NCBI GenBank assembly: GCA_964569795.1 | Contig: CAZMVB010000001.1 | Coordinates: 124,001 to 188,000 of the forward strand | DNA length: 64,000 nucleotides | From: JAHJDS01 sp964569795 | GTDB taxonomy: Bacteria; Desulfobacterota; Desulfarculia; Desulfarculales; JAHJDS01 | Direction: 5' to 3' | Shown: positions 44,441-53,520 of the stretch, piece by piece | How the letters are laid out: each line of letters opens with the position of its first letter | Position numbering within the stretch: the first letter of the stretch is position 1 | Notes under the pieces: generated by a model | Databases searched by the model: none | The model's input: the letters and a program-made list of their open reading frames with translations, nothing else | Told to the model about the DNA's origin: nothing | Position numbers and translations under genes: made by a program

Positions 44441-45417
44441 CAGCCACCCAGTTTACGGGCCACGTCTTTGGCATGATACGTTAAAATGACGTCCGCCCCG
44501 GCCCGCTTGATGCCCCCTAAAATCTCGGAGACGACCTTGTCCTCGTCGATCCAGCCTTGCTGGGCCGCGGCCTTGACCATGGCGTACTCGCCCGAAACGT
44601 TGTAGGCGGCCAGGGGCAGATCAAAGGTTTCGGCCACGGCCCGGATGACGTCCATGAAGGCCATGGCCGGCTTGACCATGATCATGTCCGCGCCCTCGGC
44701 CACGTCCAGCTCGCACTCGCGGATGGCCTCGCGGATATTGGCCGGGTCCATCTGGTAGGATCTGCGGTCGCCGAAGGCCGGGGCGCTGTCAGCGGCCTCG
44801 CGGAAGGGGCCGTAAAAGCCGGAGGCGTACTTGGCGGCGTAGCTCATGATGATCACGTCCTCGAAACCGTTTTCGTCCAGGGCCTCCCGAATGGCCCCCA
44901 CCCGGCCGTCCATCATGTCCGAGGGCCCGACCACGTCCACGCCGGCCCGGGCCTGGGCCAGGGCCATCTCGGCCAAAAGCTCGAGGGTGGCGTCGTTGTC
45001 CACGTTCTGACCCTTGAGCACCCCGCAGTGGCCGTGGTCGGTGTACTCGCACAGGCAGACGTCGCCCATGACCACCAGGTCCGGCGTCTTGTCCTTGATG
45101 GCCTTGATCGCCCGCTGGATCACGCCGTCCGGGTCATAGGCCTGTTTGCCCAAGGGGTCCTTGACATCGGGCACGCCGAACAGGATCACCGCCGGCACCC
45201 CGAGGGCAAAGGTCTCGGCCGCCTCCTGGGCGACCAGATCCACGGACCAGTGGAACTGGCCGGGCAGGGACCCGATGGGCTGTTTCACCCCCGTGCCCTC
45301 GACCACGAACAGGGGCTGGATCAGGTCGTCGGGAGTGAGGTTCGTCTCCCGGACCATCCGGCGCAGGGTCTCGGTCCGGCGCCACCGTCTCATTCTGACT
45401 TCTGGAAAGATGCTCAT
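44440..45417 (-). CDS. hemB: Porphobilinogen synthase (delta-aminolevulinate dehydratase)
   Basis: Condenses two 5-aminolevulinates to porphobilinogen. The zinc-type Cys motif (DVCLCEYTDHGHCG) and the Schiff-base Lys regions (AAKYASGFYGPFR, MVKPAMAF) are intact. 325 residues. Start ATG overlaps the stop of the preceding hydrolase gene (ATGA). First tetrapyrrole gene of the run hemB-ahbD-ahbA/B, consistent with heme made by the siroheme route. Confidence 0.96.
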   Translation of the reverse strand: MSIFPEVRMRRWRRTETLRRMVRETNLTPDDLIQPLFVVEGTGVKQPIGSLPGQFHWSVDLVAQEAAETFALGVPAVILFGVPDVKDPLGKQAYDPDGVIQRAIKAIKDKTPDLVVMGDVCLCEYTDHGHCGVLKGQNVDNDATLELLAEMALAQARAGVDVVGPSDMMDGRVGAIREALDENGFEDVIIMSYAAKYASGFYGPFREAADSAPAFGDRRSYQMDPANIREAIRECELDVAEGADMIMVKPAMAFMDVIRAVAETFDLPLAAYNVSGEYAMVKAAAQQGWIDEDKVVSEILGGIKRAGADVILTYHAKDVARKLGG

Positions 45418-46118
45418 CGTTTCCCCTGGGCCCGAAGATGTTGGTTGATGAAGTCGGCCACCTCGTCCGCCCCCTGGAACACGCCGAAGTGCCCCTCGGC
45501 CAGGACGTCGGCCCGGAGGTCCAGGAGGCGGTGCATGGAGGCGGCCCACTGGTCCACGTCCGAGTCGAAATCGGCCATGAACGGCCCGTGGATATCCTGG
45601 CCGAAGAGGACCCGGCGGCCGTCGCGGTCCAGCCAGGCGGACAGGGACCCCGGGGTGTGCCCCGGGGTGTGGATGATGATTAAAACCTCGCCGCCGGCCT
45701 CGTCCAGGGGCAGATCGTATTGGTCCCCGTCCACGACCACGTCCAGGGTCAGCTGGGGCAGGTGGGTGCCGTACCACGAGGCCCCGGTCAGGCGTGAATC
45801 GCCGGTCTGGATGGCCGCGGCGTCATTGGTGTGGGCCAGGAGCTTCGCCCCCAGTTGGTCGCGCAACTGCTTGGCCCCGCCGATGTGGTCCACGTGGCCG
45901 TGGGTCAGGACGATGGTCGCCACCTGGTCGGGCTCGAGGCCGGCGGCCTGGATGTTCCGAAAAATCCGGTCCTCGGAGCCGCCGCAGCCGGCGTCGATCA
46001 GGACCGAGCGGTCCCCGGCCGCGATCAGGTAGCACAGGCAGTCGGCCGGATCGGTCAGGCCCCCGCCGGCCACCAGGTGGACGCCCCGCCAAAATTCCTG
46101 GGGGCCGCGCCCGGGCAT
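45414..46118 (-). CDS. Metallo-beta-lactamase-fold hydrolase
   Basis: 234 residues of glyoxalase II-like MBL fold: metal-binding motif THGHVDHIGG, further His in HTPGHTPGS and the Asp in LFGQDIHGPF, then AEGHFGVF. The substrate cannot be told (glyoxalase II, thioesterase and quorum-type lactonase are all possible). The ATG shares a base with the prfA stop, and its stop overlaps the hemB start, so it is embedded in one long operon. Confidence 0.88.
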   Translation of the reverse strand: MPGRGPQEFWRGVHLVAGGGLTDPADCLCYLIAAGDRSVLIDAGCGGSEDRIFRNIQAAGLEPDQVATIVLTHGHVDHIGGAKQLRDQLGAKLLAHTNDAAAIQTGDSRLTGASWYGTHLPQLTLDVVVDGDQYDLPLDEAGGEVLIIIHTPGHTPGSLSAWLDRDGRRVLFGQDIHGPFMADFDSDVDQWAASMHRLLDLRADVLAEGHFGVFQGADEVADFINQHLRAQGKR

Positions 46119-47200
46119 CACAGGCCGCCGCTCTCCAGGGCCCGGGCCTGGAAGGTGGTGATCAGCGGCTCGATGATCTGGTCGCCCAGTTCGCCCTCCA
46201 TGATCCGGTCCAGGGCGTAAACGGTCAGGTTGATGCGGTGATCGGTGACCCGGTTCTGGGGGTAGTTGTAGGTCCGGATCCGCTCGGAGCGGTCCCCGGA
46301 GCCGACCTGGGCCCGGCGCTCGGCGGCGATCTCCTGGTCCTGGGCCGACCGCATCTTGTCCCACAACCGGGCCCGGAGGACCTTCATCGCCTTGGCCTTG
46401 TTCTTGTGCTGGGATTTCTCGTCCTGGCAGGTGACCACGGTGTTGGTCGGCAGGTGGGTGATCCGGACGGCCGACTCGGTCTTGTTGACGTGCTGGCCGC
46501 CCGGTCCCGAGGACCGGAAGACGTCTATCCGCAGGTCATCGGGCTTGATGTCCAGTTCGACCTCCTCGGCCTCGGGCAGGACGGCCACGGTCACGGCCGA
46601 GGTGTGGACCCGTCCCTGGGACTCGGTCACAGGCACCCGCTGGACCCGGTGCACCCCGGATTCGTACTTGAGGCGGGAATAGACCCCGTCACCGCTGATC
46701 GAGGCGATGACCTCCTTGAAGCCGCCCAGATCGGACTCCGAGGCGGACATGAACTCAACCTTCCACCGCTGCAGTTCGGCGTACCGGCTGTACATCCGGA
46801 ACAGTTCGCCGGCGAACAGGGCCGCCTCCTCGCCGCCGGTCCCGGCCCGGATCTCGAGAATGACGTCCTTGTCGTCGTTGGGGTCCCGGGGCAGGAGCAG
46901 GAGCTTCAACTGGTGGGTCAGGTCCTCGAGCTCGCCCTCCAGGGACTCGACCTCGGCCCGGGCCAGGGCCCGCATCTCGGGGTCCGGGTCGCCCAGCAGT
47001 TCCCGGCCCTCGGCCAGGCCGTCCTGGACCTTCTTGTAGCGCCGGAAGGTCTCGACGACCTTGCTCAGTTCGGCGTGCTCCCGGGTCACCCGGCGATAGT
47101 TGTCCCGGTCGCCGATGACGCCCGGGTCGGACAGCTCGGTCTCTAGTTCGACAAAGCGCCTCTCGACGCCTTCGAGTTTGGCGATCATCGATTCGGGCAT
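46118..47200 (-). CDS. prfA: Peptide chain release factor 1
   Basis: Recognises UAA/UAG and triggers peptide release. The GGQ loop is SGPGGQHVNKTESAVR; the codon-recognition tripeptide is PVT in RVPVTESQGRVHTSA (PAT/PVT in RF1). 360 residues is normal. prmC usually follows prfA but an MBL hydrolase does so here. Confidence 0.97.
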   Translation of the reverse strand: MPESMIAKLEGVERRFVELETELSDPGVIGDRDNYRRVTREHAELSKVVETFRRYKKVQDGLAEGRELLGDPDPEMRALARAEVESLEGELEDLTHQLKLLLLPRDPNDDKDVILEIRAGTGGEEAALFAGELFRMYSRYAELQRWKVEFMSASESDLGGFKEVIASISGDGVYSRLKYESGVHRVQRVPVTESQGRVHTSAVTVAVLPEAEEVELDIKPDDLRIDVFRSSGPGGQHVNKTESAVRITHLPTNTVVTCQDEKSQHKNKAKAMKVLRARLWDKMRSAQDQEIAAERRAQVGSGDRSERIRTYNYPQNRVTDHRINLTVYALDRIMEGELGDQIIEPLITTFQARALESGGL

Positions 47201-47215
47201 CGATGCTCCGAAAAG

Positions 47216-48172
47216 TTACAGGGGTTGGGGCTCTTGGTCGTCGTCGAGGGTCGATTTGAGGGCGACCAGGGCCACCTCGATCATCTCGTCGGTCGGCTCC
47301 CGGGTGGTCAGCCGCTGCATCACCAGGCCGGGGCAGACCACGGCCTTGACCAGGGGATTGTTCAGGTGCCGGCCCGACAGCCGGATCAGTTCGTAGGCCA
47401 GCCCGGCGATGGGGATCATCAGGACGATCTTGAGGAGGATGTAGAACCCCTGGGTCCACACCACCCCCTCCCGGGCAAAGGGCTTGGGCAGCAGGGGGAA
47501 CACCGCCGCGAACAGAAAGATGCTGATCAGCAGGACGAACAGGATGAAGGCCGTGCCGCACCGGGGATGGAGCCGGGAGAAGGGCCGGACATTATCCACG
47601 GTCAGTTCCCGGCCGGCCTCCTGGGCGTGGACGCACTTGTGCTCGGCGCCGTGGTACATGAACACCCGCCTGATGTCCCGCATCAGGGAGATGATCCAGA
47701 TGTAGGCCACGAAAAAGACGACCTTGATCAGACCGTCGATCAGATGGAACCAAGCCGATTTGACCGTCAGGTGGCTGTGGGACATCTTGCCCAGGATCAA
47801 GGTCAGGACGTGGGGCAAGACCAGGAACAGGGCCACGGCCAGGCCCACGGCCGAGATCATGGTCAGGGCCATGGCCCAGGGGGACAGGCCTTTCTCCTCC
47901 TTGGACTCGTCTTCCAGGGCCTGGTTGGCCGAGTAGGACAGGGCCCGCATGCCGTTGACCACGGCCTCGACCAGAAAGACCGGTCCGCGGACCACGGGCC
48001 ATTTCAGCCAGGGGAAACGGTCGGTCAGGGTCCGCCACCTGTCCCGGCGGACGACGACCTGGCCCGATGGTTTGCGGACGGCCACGGAACAGACCGATTG
48101 GCGGCGCATCATCACGCCCTCGATGACCGCCTGGCCCCCGATCAATTCGCCGTGGTTATGGATCGTCGCCAA
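47216..48172 (-). CDS. DUF1385-family membrane protein
   Basis: 318 residues, four or so transmembrane helices. Conserved family elements are IGGQAVIEGVMMRRQ at the N-terminus, MYHGAEHKCVHAQEAG, and FSRLHPRCGTAFILFVLL. Function is unknown although the gene is commonly found between rpmE and prfA in many bacteria, as here; the His/Glu/Cys positions suggest metal binding. Confidence 0.9.
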   Translation of the reverse strand: MATIHNHGELIGGQAVIEGVMMRRQSVCSVAVRKPSGQVVVRRDRWRTLTDRFPWLKWPVVRGPVFLVEAVVNGMRALSYSANQALEDESKEEKGLSPWAMALTMISAVGLAVALFLVLPHVLTLILGKMSHSHLTVKSAWFHLIDGLIKVVFFVAYIWIISLMRDIRRVFMYHGAEHKCVHAQEAGRELTVDNVRPFSRLHPRCGTAFILFVLLISIFLFAAVFPLLPKPFAREGVVWTQGFYILLKIVLMIPIAGLAYELIRLSGRHLNNPLVKAVVCPGLVMQRLTTREPTDEMIEVALVALKSTLDDDQEPQPL

Positions 48173-48250
48173 ACCTCAGGCCTCGCCTTTTGACCTTCCC
48201 CGGCCGGGCCGGGTCCATCCTTTCCGCGCCGCGACCCCGGGACGGCCCGA

Positions 48251-48499
48251 TCAGGCCCCGGTACCCTGGGATTTCTTGCCCTTCTTGTCCCGGTCGGCCA
48301 TGTAATCGCCGTACTTGCGGCGGAAGCGCTCGACCCGGCCGGCGGTGTCCACCAGCTTCTGCTTGCCGGTGAAGAAGGGGTGGCACTGGGAACAGATCTC
48401 GACCTTGATTTCCTTGCGGGTCGATCCGGTCTCAAAGGTGTTCCCGCAGGCGCAGGTCACCGTGGCCCGGTGGTATTCGGGGTGAATGTCCTTTCTCAT
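48251..48499 (-). CDS. rpmE: 50S ribosomal protein L31 (zinc form)
   Basis: 82 residues beginning MRKDIHPEYH. Zinc Cys residues are present (CACGNTF and CSQCHPFFTGKQ), so it is the C+ type used under zinc sufficiency. GAGGAT sits just before the ATG. Head of the rpmE-DUF1385-prfA block. Confidence 0.96.
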   Translation of the reverse strand: MRKDIHPEYHRATVTCACGNTFETGSTRKEIKVEICSQCHPFFTGKQKLVDTAGRVERFRRKYGDYMADRDKKGKKSQGTGA

Positions 48500-48529
48500 A
48501 TCCTCGATCCTCCGAATTGGCAAACACCA

Positions 48530-48557
48530 AGTATAGCCACCTGGCGCCCGATTGCAA
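48530..48557 (-). promoter_or_regulatory. Promoter of rpmE
   Basis: Minus strand TTGCAA, 16-base spacer, TATACT, about 30 bases before rpmE. Confidence 0.6.
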
Positions 48558-48612
48558 GCAAAAATCAGTGGTCAGCGCCCGACCTGGCCGTACCGGGTCC
48601 TTCCCGATACAA

Positions 48613-48618
48613 TATAAT
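48613..48618 (+). promoter_or_regulatory. -10 box upstream of the DUF364-like gene
   Basis: Perfect TATAAT about 25 bases before the GTG; no good -35 hexamer is visible. Confidence 0.35.
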
Positions 48619-48643
48619 ATAAGCATCGAATCAGGGGAAGCCA

Positions 48644-49492
48644 GTGGGTATTCTGGATGAAGCGGCGGCGATCGTCGCCCGGGGACTCGAGATCGACCGG
48701 CTGACGGTGGAAAAGGTGGTGGTCGGGCTCTTTTTCACCGGGGTCAAGCTGAGCCACGGCGAGGGCGGGGTGTGCTTCACCCCGGTCAAGGACATCCCGA
48801 CCGCGGTCTGCTGCCCCAGCAGCGCCGGCCGGACCTTTGATCCGGTCCGGGTCAAGGGACTGCCGGTCACCGACGTCTTGGCCGGCCTGAACTCGGTCGA
48901 GCCGATCAAGACCGCGGTGGCCATCGCCACTTTGGCGGCCCTGAGCGCCGCCTGCTGGGAGCGGGGCATCAAGGGGGATTACGAGATCCAGCATTGCCGG
49001 GACGCCCAGGACGCGGTGGCCATGCCCCCCGAGAAATCGGTGGCCGTCATCGGGGCCTTCGTGCCAGTCCTGCGGCGCCTCAAGGCCCGGGGGACAGGCG
49101 CGCCCTGGTGGGTCATCGAGCAGGACCCGGCCACCCTCAAGGGCGACGAGCTGGACCACTACGTCCCGGCGGCCGAATCCGGGGAGGTCATCTCCCGGGC
49201 CGACGTCCTGATCATCACCGGGGTGACCCTGATCAATCACACCCTGGAGGGCATCCTGGAGCAGGCCAAAGACGACGCGGACATCGCGGTCATGGGCCCC
49301 ACGGCCGGGATCGTGCCCGAGCCCCTGTTCGACCGCGGGGTCCGGGTGGTGGGCGGGGTCTGGGTGCGCCGGCCCGACGAATTGATGGACGTCCTGGCCG
49401 CCGGCGGCTCGGGCTATCACTTTTTCGATGACCTGGCGGAGAGAATCGTCATCGAACGCAAAGTCGATGCCCAAAGTCGACAGCTCCGCTGA
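48644..49492 (+). CDS. DUF364/DUF4213 heavy-metal-chelation-like protein
   Basis: 282 residues, GTG start. N-terminal DUF4213-like enolase-like part (VVVGLFFTGVKLSHGEGGVC) and a C-terminal Rossmann-like DUF364 part (VAVIGAFVPVLRRL, ADVLIITGVTLINHTLEGIL, VMGPTAGIVPEPLFDRGV). The pair is annotated as a putative heavy-metal chelation module; a role in metal or metallophore handling is assumed from the family only. The last codons (QSRQLR then stop) already belong to the 84-bp tandem repeat that follows. Confidence 0.85.
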   Translation: MGILDEAAAIVARGLEIDRLTVEKVVVGLFFTGVKLSHGEGGVCFTPVKDIPTAVCCPSSAGRTFDPVRVKGLPVTDVLAGLNSVEPIKTAVAIATLAALSAACWERGIKGDYEIQHCRDAQDAVAMPPEKSVAVIGAFVPVLRRLKARGTGAPWWVIEQDPATLKGDELDHYVPAAESGEVISRADVLIITGVTLINHTLEGILEQAKDDADIAVMGPTAGIVPEPLFDRGVRVVGGVWVRRPDELMDVLAAGGSGYHFFDDLAERIVIERKVDAQSRQLR

Positions 49493-49762
49493 CCGGTCAG
49501 CCTGAATCGACATGGCAGTCACTTCGTATTCGTCCCGTTAATAAAAATTGAAAGCCAAAGTCGATAGCTACGCTGACCGGTCAGCCTGAACCGACATGGC
49601 GGCCACTTCGTATTCGTCCCGTTGATAAAAATTGAAAGCCAAAGTCGACAGCTACGCTGACCGGTCGGCCTGAATCGACATGGCAGTCACTTCGTATTCG
49701 TCCCGTTGATAAAAATTGGAAGCCAAAGTCAATAGCTACGCTGACCGGTCGGCCTGAATCGA
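49471..49762 (+). repeat. 84-bp tandem repeat, about 3.5 copies
   Basis: Units start at 49471, 49555, 49639 and 49723, an exact 84-base period; the last is partial (40 bases). Each begins CCAAAGTC and contains GCTGACCGGTCAGC, a perfect 14-base palindrome in the first two units, partly degraded in the others. The first unit overlaps the end of the DUF364-like gene. 84 is a multiple of three, but no reading frame stays open across the units. Confidence 0.92.
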
Positions 49763-49794
49763 GGCGCCGGCCAGTGTGGTTTTGTCCTATTATT

Positions 49795-49828
49795 TTAAAA
49801 ACGAAAGGCCCGACGCATCGGTCGGGCC
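49795..49828 (-). terminator. Rho-independent terminator of the lipoprotein gene
   Basis: Eight-base stem GGCCCGAC/GTCGGGCC, followed on the minus strand by TTTCGTTTTTAAAA, about 25 bases after the lipoprotein stop. Confidence 0.75.
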
Positions 49829-49853
49829 GTGGTTCAAACCTTGGTCGGTGTAT

Positions 49854-50351
49854 TTATTTCATGTATTGGCGGTGGGTGATGCTGACCCGCCCCCAGACCG
49901 TGCCCAGGAGCTTGATGGTGATCGGTCCCTTTTTCCAGATGGAGGTCCCCACGGTGGGGTAACCGAACTTTTTGGTCAGGGCCTGGGCCGCCTTGACGCC
50001 GTTGCAGTCGCGGCACAAGAGGTCCACGCTGGCCAGTCGGTGGTCGTTGTTGAAGTTGTAGGTGGCCATCCAGTGATAGCCCAGCCAGACCTGGTCGCCC
50101 TCGCCGGTGCCGTAACTCCGCCCGGTCGAGCCGGCCGGGACGTGGTACCGGATATAGTGCTTCTTGAACTGGACCGCGGACGTACCCCAGGCCAGGCCGC
50201 ACCAGCCCTGAACGATTGGGGTCTTGTTCACCTCCATCCGTCCCCCGGGCGCCGGGATCTCCAGCATGGGCTTGCCCTCATCGCAGGCCATCAGTCCCAG
50301 CACCAACGCCGCCGCCACCGCCACCGCCAAACCAATCCTGGTGATCCTCAT
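49854..50351 (-). CDS. Lipoprotein of unknown function
   Basis: 165 residues. AGGAGG lies six bases before the chosen ATG. Signal with lipobox (VLGLMAC), followed by a short linker and a compact domain with Trp and Gly (CGLAWGTSAVQFKKHY, FGYPTVGTSIWKKGPITIKL) resembling the small beta-alpha 'GLAWGTS' fold of some envelope lipoproteins. Two Cys in LLCRDCNGV may form a disulfide. No specific family recognised. Confidence 0.78.
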   Translation of the reverse strand: MRITRIGLAVAVAAALVLGLMACDEGKPMLEIPAPGGRMEVNKTPIVQGWCGLAWGTSAVQFKKHYIRYHVPAGSTGRSYGTGEGDQVWLGYHWMATYNFNNDHRLASVDLLCRDCNGVKAAQALTKKFGYPTVGTSIWKKGPITIKLLGTVWGRVSITHRQYMK

Positions 50352-50573
50352 CAGTGCCTCCTCGAGTCGGCCCGTCACCTCGTCCCCCTGAGGCCACGGC
50401 GACCCGTCTCCGCGCGTTCAAGACTCCGGTCAGACCCTACCAAGCTAGCACAGGCGGCCGTCAAAAGCCAGTCCCGGCCGAACTGGTTGCAGGGACGGTG
50501 TGGCGGACGGGAAGGGGTAAGTCTCCGGCCATGGCGCCGGGTTCATAGCCGCCCCGGTCCACCTTTTTTATGA

Positions 50574-50634
50574 CCAACCCCGGCGCGCCCGCCCCCTTTA
50601 TGGCTGGCGCGGGCGCGCCTCCGAAATGGCTCGA
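50574..50634. repeat. 61-bp hairpin repeat, copy 1
   Basis: 59 of 61 bases match the second copy. Contains an 11-base inverted repeat GGCGCGCCCGC/GCGGGCGCGCC. Lies in the gap upstream of the lipoprotein gene. Confidence 0.85.
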
Positions 50635-50819
50635 TTCCTGTCTTCCGGACCAACTAACTCACATAAAAAAAGACCAGTATGTAGATCATCACGTCGATGC
50701 TGAAAGAAAACCCCGAATCAAGGACCCGAACCACCTCCAAACTCCGCCGGGCGGCCGACCGCCCGGCTATATCAGGCGGGTTGTCGGCCGGCCGCCACGA
50801 TCCGCCCCTGATCGAGAAG

Positions 50820-50880
50820 CCAACCCCGGCGCGCCCGCCCGCTCTATGGCTGGCGCGGGCGCGCCTCCGAAATGGCTCGA
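50820..50880. repeat. 61-bp hairpin repeat, copy 2
   Basis: Second copy, same orientation, 246 bases after the first and just beyond the 3' end of the secreted HExxH gene. The spacer between copies holds no gene I can support. Confidence 0.85.
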
Positions 50881-50907
50881 AATATTTTGTCCGGGCCGAT
50901 CGGGCGG

Positions 50908-52395
50908 TCAATGAATAAGATCGACCGGTCGGTCATTACCGGGCAGCAGCCAGGCGAAGCGGCCGGCCTGGGGATCGTCCCGCCGGCCGGACTGTCCGGC
51001 CGGCCACTGGGAGCCGGGATAGGCCCAGTCGTACTTCTTGTAGGTCCCGGGCTGGAAGTTGCGCATGGTCTCGTATGCCAGCCACTCCTCGTCGTACTGG
51101 ATCAGCTTCAGGGTGACCGGCAGGTAGGTCTGCTGGCGGTCGGGCCGCAGGTTCATGCCCGGTTCGAGGTGATCGGGCACGCCGTCGTTGTCGGCGTCGG
51201 TGAAGGTCCGGCCCCTTTTCCAGTTGTGATAGGCCCGCCAGTGGAAGAACTCGTGGATCACGGCCACGCCAAAGGTGTCGATGAAATGGGTCACCCGGAA
51301 GCCCTTGAACTTCGGGTTCCAGAAACGGTAGATCAGCGGATAACGCAAGGCGAAGGTGGGCCCCAGCTTGGCCAGGTCGCAGATGTGAATCGTCTTGTAG
51401 GCATGACCCGGGGTGTACTGGGCCGGGACGTTGGCGTAGCGGCACAGGTCGAAATTCCGGGCGCCGTACTCGATGCGCACGCGCTGGCCGTAGGGGCGGG
51501 CGGCCGGGGTCTGCATCCAGTAGTAGAACCAGTTGGGATATCGGCGCTGGGGGTTGTTCGAGGCGGTCAGAGGAAAGAAAATCCTGACGGTCCGGGTATC
51601 GGAGGCCGGACACCCCCCGGCGTCCACCGAGGCGGTGATCTTCTTGGGGCCGAAATCCGAGTTGTCCCGGGGCAGGCCCACGTAATGAACCGTCACCTGG
51701 GGACCGGTGGCGCTGGCCGGGATGACCGCCTTCCGGGCGCCCGGGATGTCGGGGATGGTCCACTTGATCTGGTTGTTGTATCTCGACGGGCTGACCCGGG
51801 CCGTGAGCTTGAGGGTCAACACCCCGAAAAAGCTGCGGTCGTAGCAGAAGCGCTGGTTTTGCCGCGGCGAGGTCACGGTCAGCCGGACCGTGCTGCCCGA
51901 GCCCCGGATGATGGTTCCCCGGATCACCGGCTCATAGGGATTGGCCGTGTGGAACTTGAGGCTCATCTGGTTGCCGACGATCCGGCCGATCCAGATGTTG
52001 GTCTTGATGAACCCGACCCGGTTGCGCCGGACGTCCAGATAGGCCGTGGCCGAGGTGCAGTTGGTGGTCACCCGGTTGCCGCCGACCGTGGCCAGGCAGT
52101 CCATGGTCATGCCGTAGCCCAGTTTCACCCGGTTCCGGGTGGTCAGGGTCATGCGCATCGGCCAGGGGTAGATGATGATCTGACGGAATCTGGTGATCTT
52201 CCACTTGCCGCTGTAGCCCGAGCCGCCGGTGACCTTGCGGAGGTGGACGATCTCGGTGTAACTGGTCCCCCCCGCCGCGCGGGGATTGGTGCCCGTCAGG
52301 ATCACGCTGAAGCCCGGGCAGCGGGCGGTGCCGCTCCAGCCCAGGCTGGGCAGCAACGCCAAAAGCCCGGCCAGCAAGACGATCTTCATCCGCAT
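50908..52395 (-). CDS. Secreted HExxH protein with calcium-loop motif
   Basis: 495 residues after choosing the ATG behind GGAG. Signal peptide LLAGLLALLPSLGWSG. The N-terminal half is beta-rich and Thr/Arg-rich; the C-terminal part carries the zinc-protease motif HEFFH (in VAVIHEFFHWRAY) followed 15 residues later by DADNDGVPDHLE, a thrombospondin-type-3-like calcium loop. That combination suggests a secreted metallopeptidase, but the third zinc ligand is not certain. No propeptide is obvious. Two 61-bp hairpin repeats lie at its 3' side. Confidence 0.75.
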   Translation of the reverse strand: MRMKIVLLAGLLALLPSLGWSGTARCPGFSVILTGTNPRAAGGTSYTEIVHLRKVTGGSGYSGKWKITRFRQIIIYPWPMRMTLTTRNRVKLGYGMTMDCLATVGGNRVTTNCTSATAYLDVRRNRVGFIKTNIWIGRIVGNQMSLKFHTANPYEPVIRGTIIRGSGSTVRLTVTSPRQNQRFCYDRSFFGVLTLKLTARVSPSRYNNQIKWTIPDIPGARKAVIPASATGPQVTVHYVGLPRDNSDFGPKKITASVDAGGCPASDTRTVRIFFPLTASNNPQRRYPNWFYYWMQTPAARPYGQRVRIEYGARNFDLCRYANVPAQYTPGHAYKTIHICDLAKLGPTFALRYPLIYRFWNPKFKGFRVTHFIDTFGVAVIHEFFHWRAYHNWKRGRTFTDADNDGVPDHLEPGMNLRPDRQQTYLPVTLKLIQYDEEWLAYETMRNFQPGTYKKYDWAYPGSQWPAGQSGRRDDPQAGRFAWLLPGNDRPVDLIH

Positions 52396-52524
52396 GAGAC
52401 CTGCTCCTATCAAATGAACACCAAAGAGCCGACTACCTGTGTATCTGATTCTAGCACATGCCGTGTTCGTGTTTCAGCTTGTTGTCCAGCCCAGAGGATG
52501 TCCCGGCCAAAGGACGCCAGCGAA

Positions 52525-52558
52525 CAAAAAGGCGGCCCCGCGGATGATTCGCGGGGCC
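52525..52558 (-). terminator. Rho-independent terminator
   Basis: Nine-base stem GGCCCCGCG/CGCGGGGCC with seven-base loop, followed on the minus strand by GCCTTTTTG. It ends the gene whose stop lies 48 bases upstream. Confidence 0.85.
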
Positions 52559-52605
52559 ACCTATGTCAATGGGTCAACCCGGATCGGTCGCGCGACCGGG
52601 CCCGG

Positions 52606-53031
52606 CTAAGGCCGTTTCATCGTCGCCTTTTGCTCGTAATTTTTACGGTTCGATCTGTCCGTAAAGACGTTGTAGATGATCACCCGCAGCAGTTTGTTCT
52701 TACCGACATAAATGACCATGGCCACCCGCTTGAAGCTCTCGCTCCAGGCCGAGATGCCCCAGTACATGACATTGGAGGTGATGCTTTTGCCGCCGATGTC
52801 CAGCCGGTGCCACTTCCAGTCACAGGGCCGGGGGTGACAGGCCCCGAAGCCCCGGGCCATATAGACCGACCCCCGCCTGGCGATCATCAGTTTGACGATG
52901 CCCCGGGTCCTAGGATTGACGTTGACCCAGGTCCCGGTCGGAAAGGCCTGAACCGAGGCCGCGAAGACCAGGACCGCGGCCCCGGCCAGGGCCAGGACCT
53001 TTCCCCGACGCCTCCAAATTGGTTTTCTCAT
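52606..53031 (-). CDS. Small secreted protein with CHPxPCDW motif
   Basis: 141 residues. Signal peptide LALAGAAVLVFAASVQA. The mature protein is a small beta sandwich candidate: GTWVNVNPRTRGIVKLMI, then FGACHPRPCDWKW, in which the two Cys probably form a disulfide. I have seen the CHPxPCDW pattern in other small bacterial envelope proteins, without known function. Same strand as the HExxH gene but separated by a terminator. Confidence 0.78.
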   Translation of the reverse strand: MRKPIWRRRGKVLALAGAAVLVFAASVQAFPTGTWVNVNPRTRGIVKLMIARRGSVYMARGFGACHPRPCDWKWHRLDIGGKSITSNVMYWGISAWSESFKRVAMVIYVGKNKLLRVIIYNVFTDRSNRKNYEQKATMKRP

Positions 53032-53520
53032 GTTTCCCTCCCTTGTATTGGAGTCGTGGCCGGCCGGGCCTGACTCGGCTTTATCCGTTGACGGCCCTGG
53101 CCGGCCGGTTTCCCAACCGTGGACGGGTGCGCCAGACGATCTTCAGGCTGCGGCAACCGTCATCGAGTCACTATTCTGAAATTCTACTGATAAATGAACG
53201 GGTTAAAGCTGATGATCACGCTGCGCCACTGGTCGGGTTCAACTCGGAAAGAAGAAAGCGGGAACAATTCGGCCTTCGCTGGGGCCGGTCCTGTTTTTAC
53301 CGGAGCCGCGCCACGTCACCGCCGATCCGATGGGGGATACAGCTCGCCACGGTTCAAACCGCCTTTTAGGTAATTTTGTATCATAGTTCCCATCAAAAGA
53401 CAAGCCTTTTTTTATTTATAGACAATTTTTCGCGCGTGGTTGCCTGACGGTACATACGATTTTGATTTCGGTTCACACGGTGATAAAGTAACAAAGGTGG
53501 ACCGGAGGAGGGGAGACATC

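Noticed and set aside
49471..49762. CRISPR array
   Set aside because: Repeats are directly adjacent 84-bp units with no unique spacers.
50570..50914. 114-residue frame spanning both hairpin repeats
   Set aside because: Coding potential comes only from the repeats; no SD and repeated peptide mirrors the DNA palindrome.
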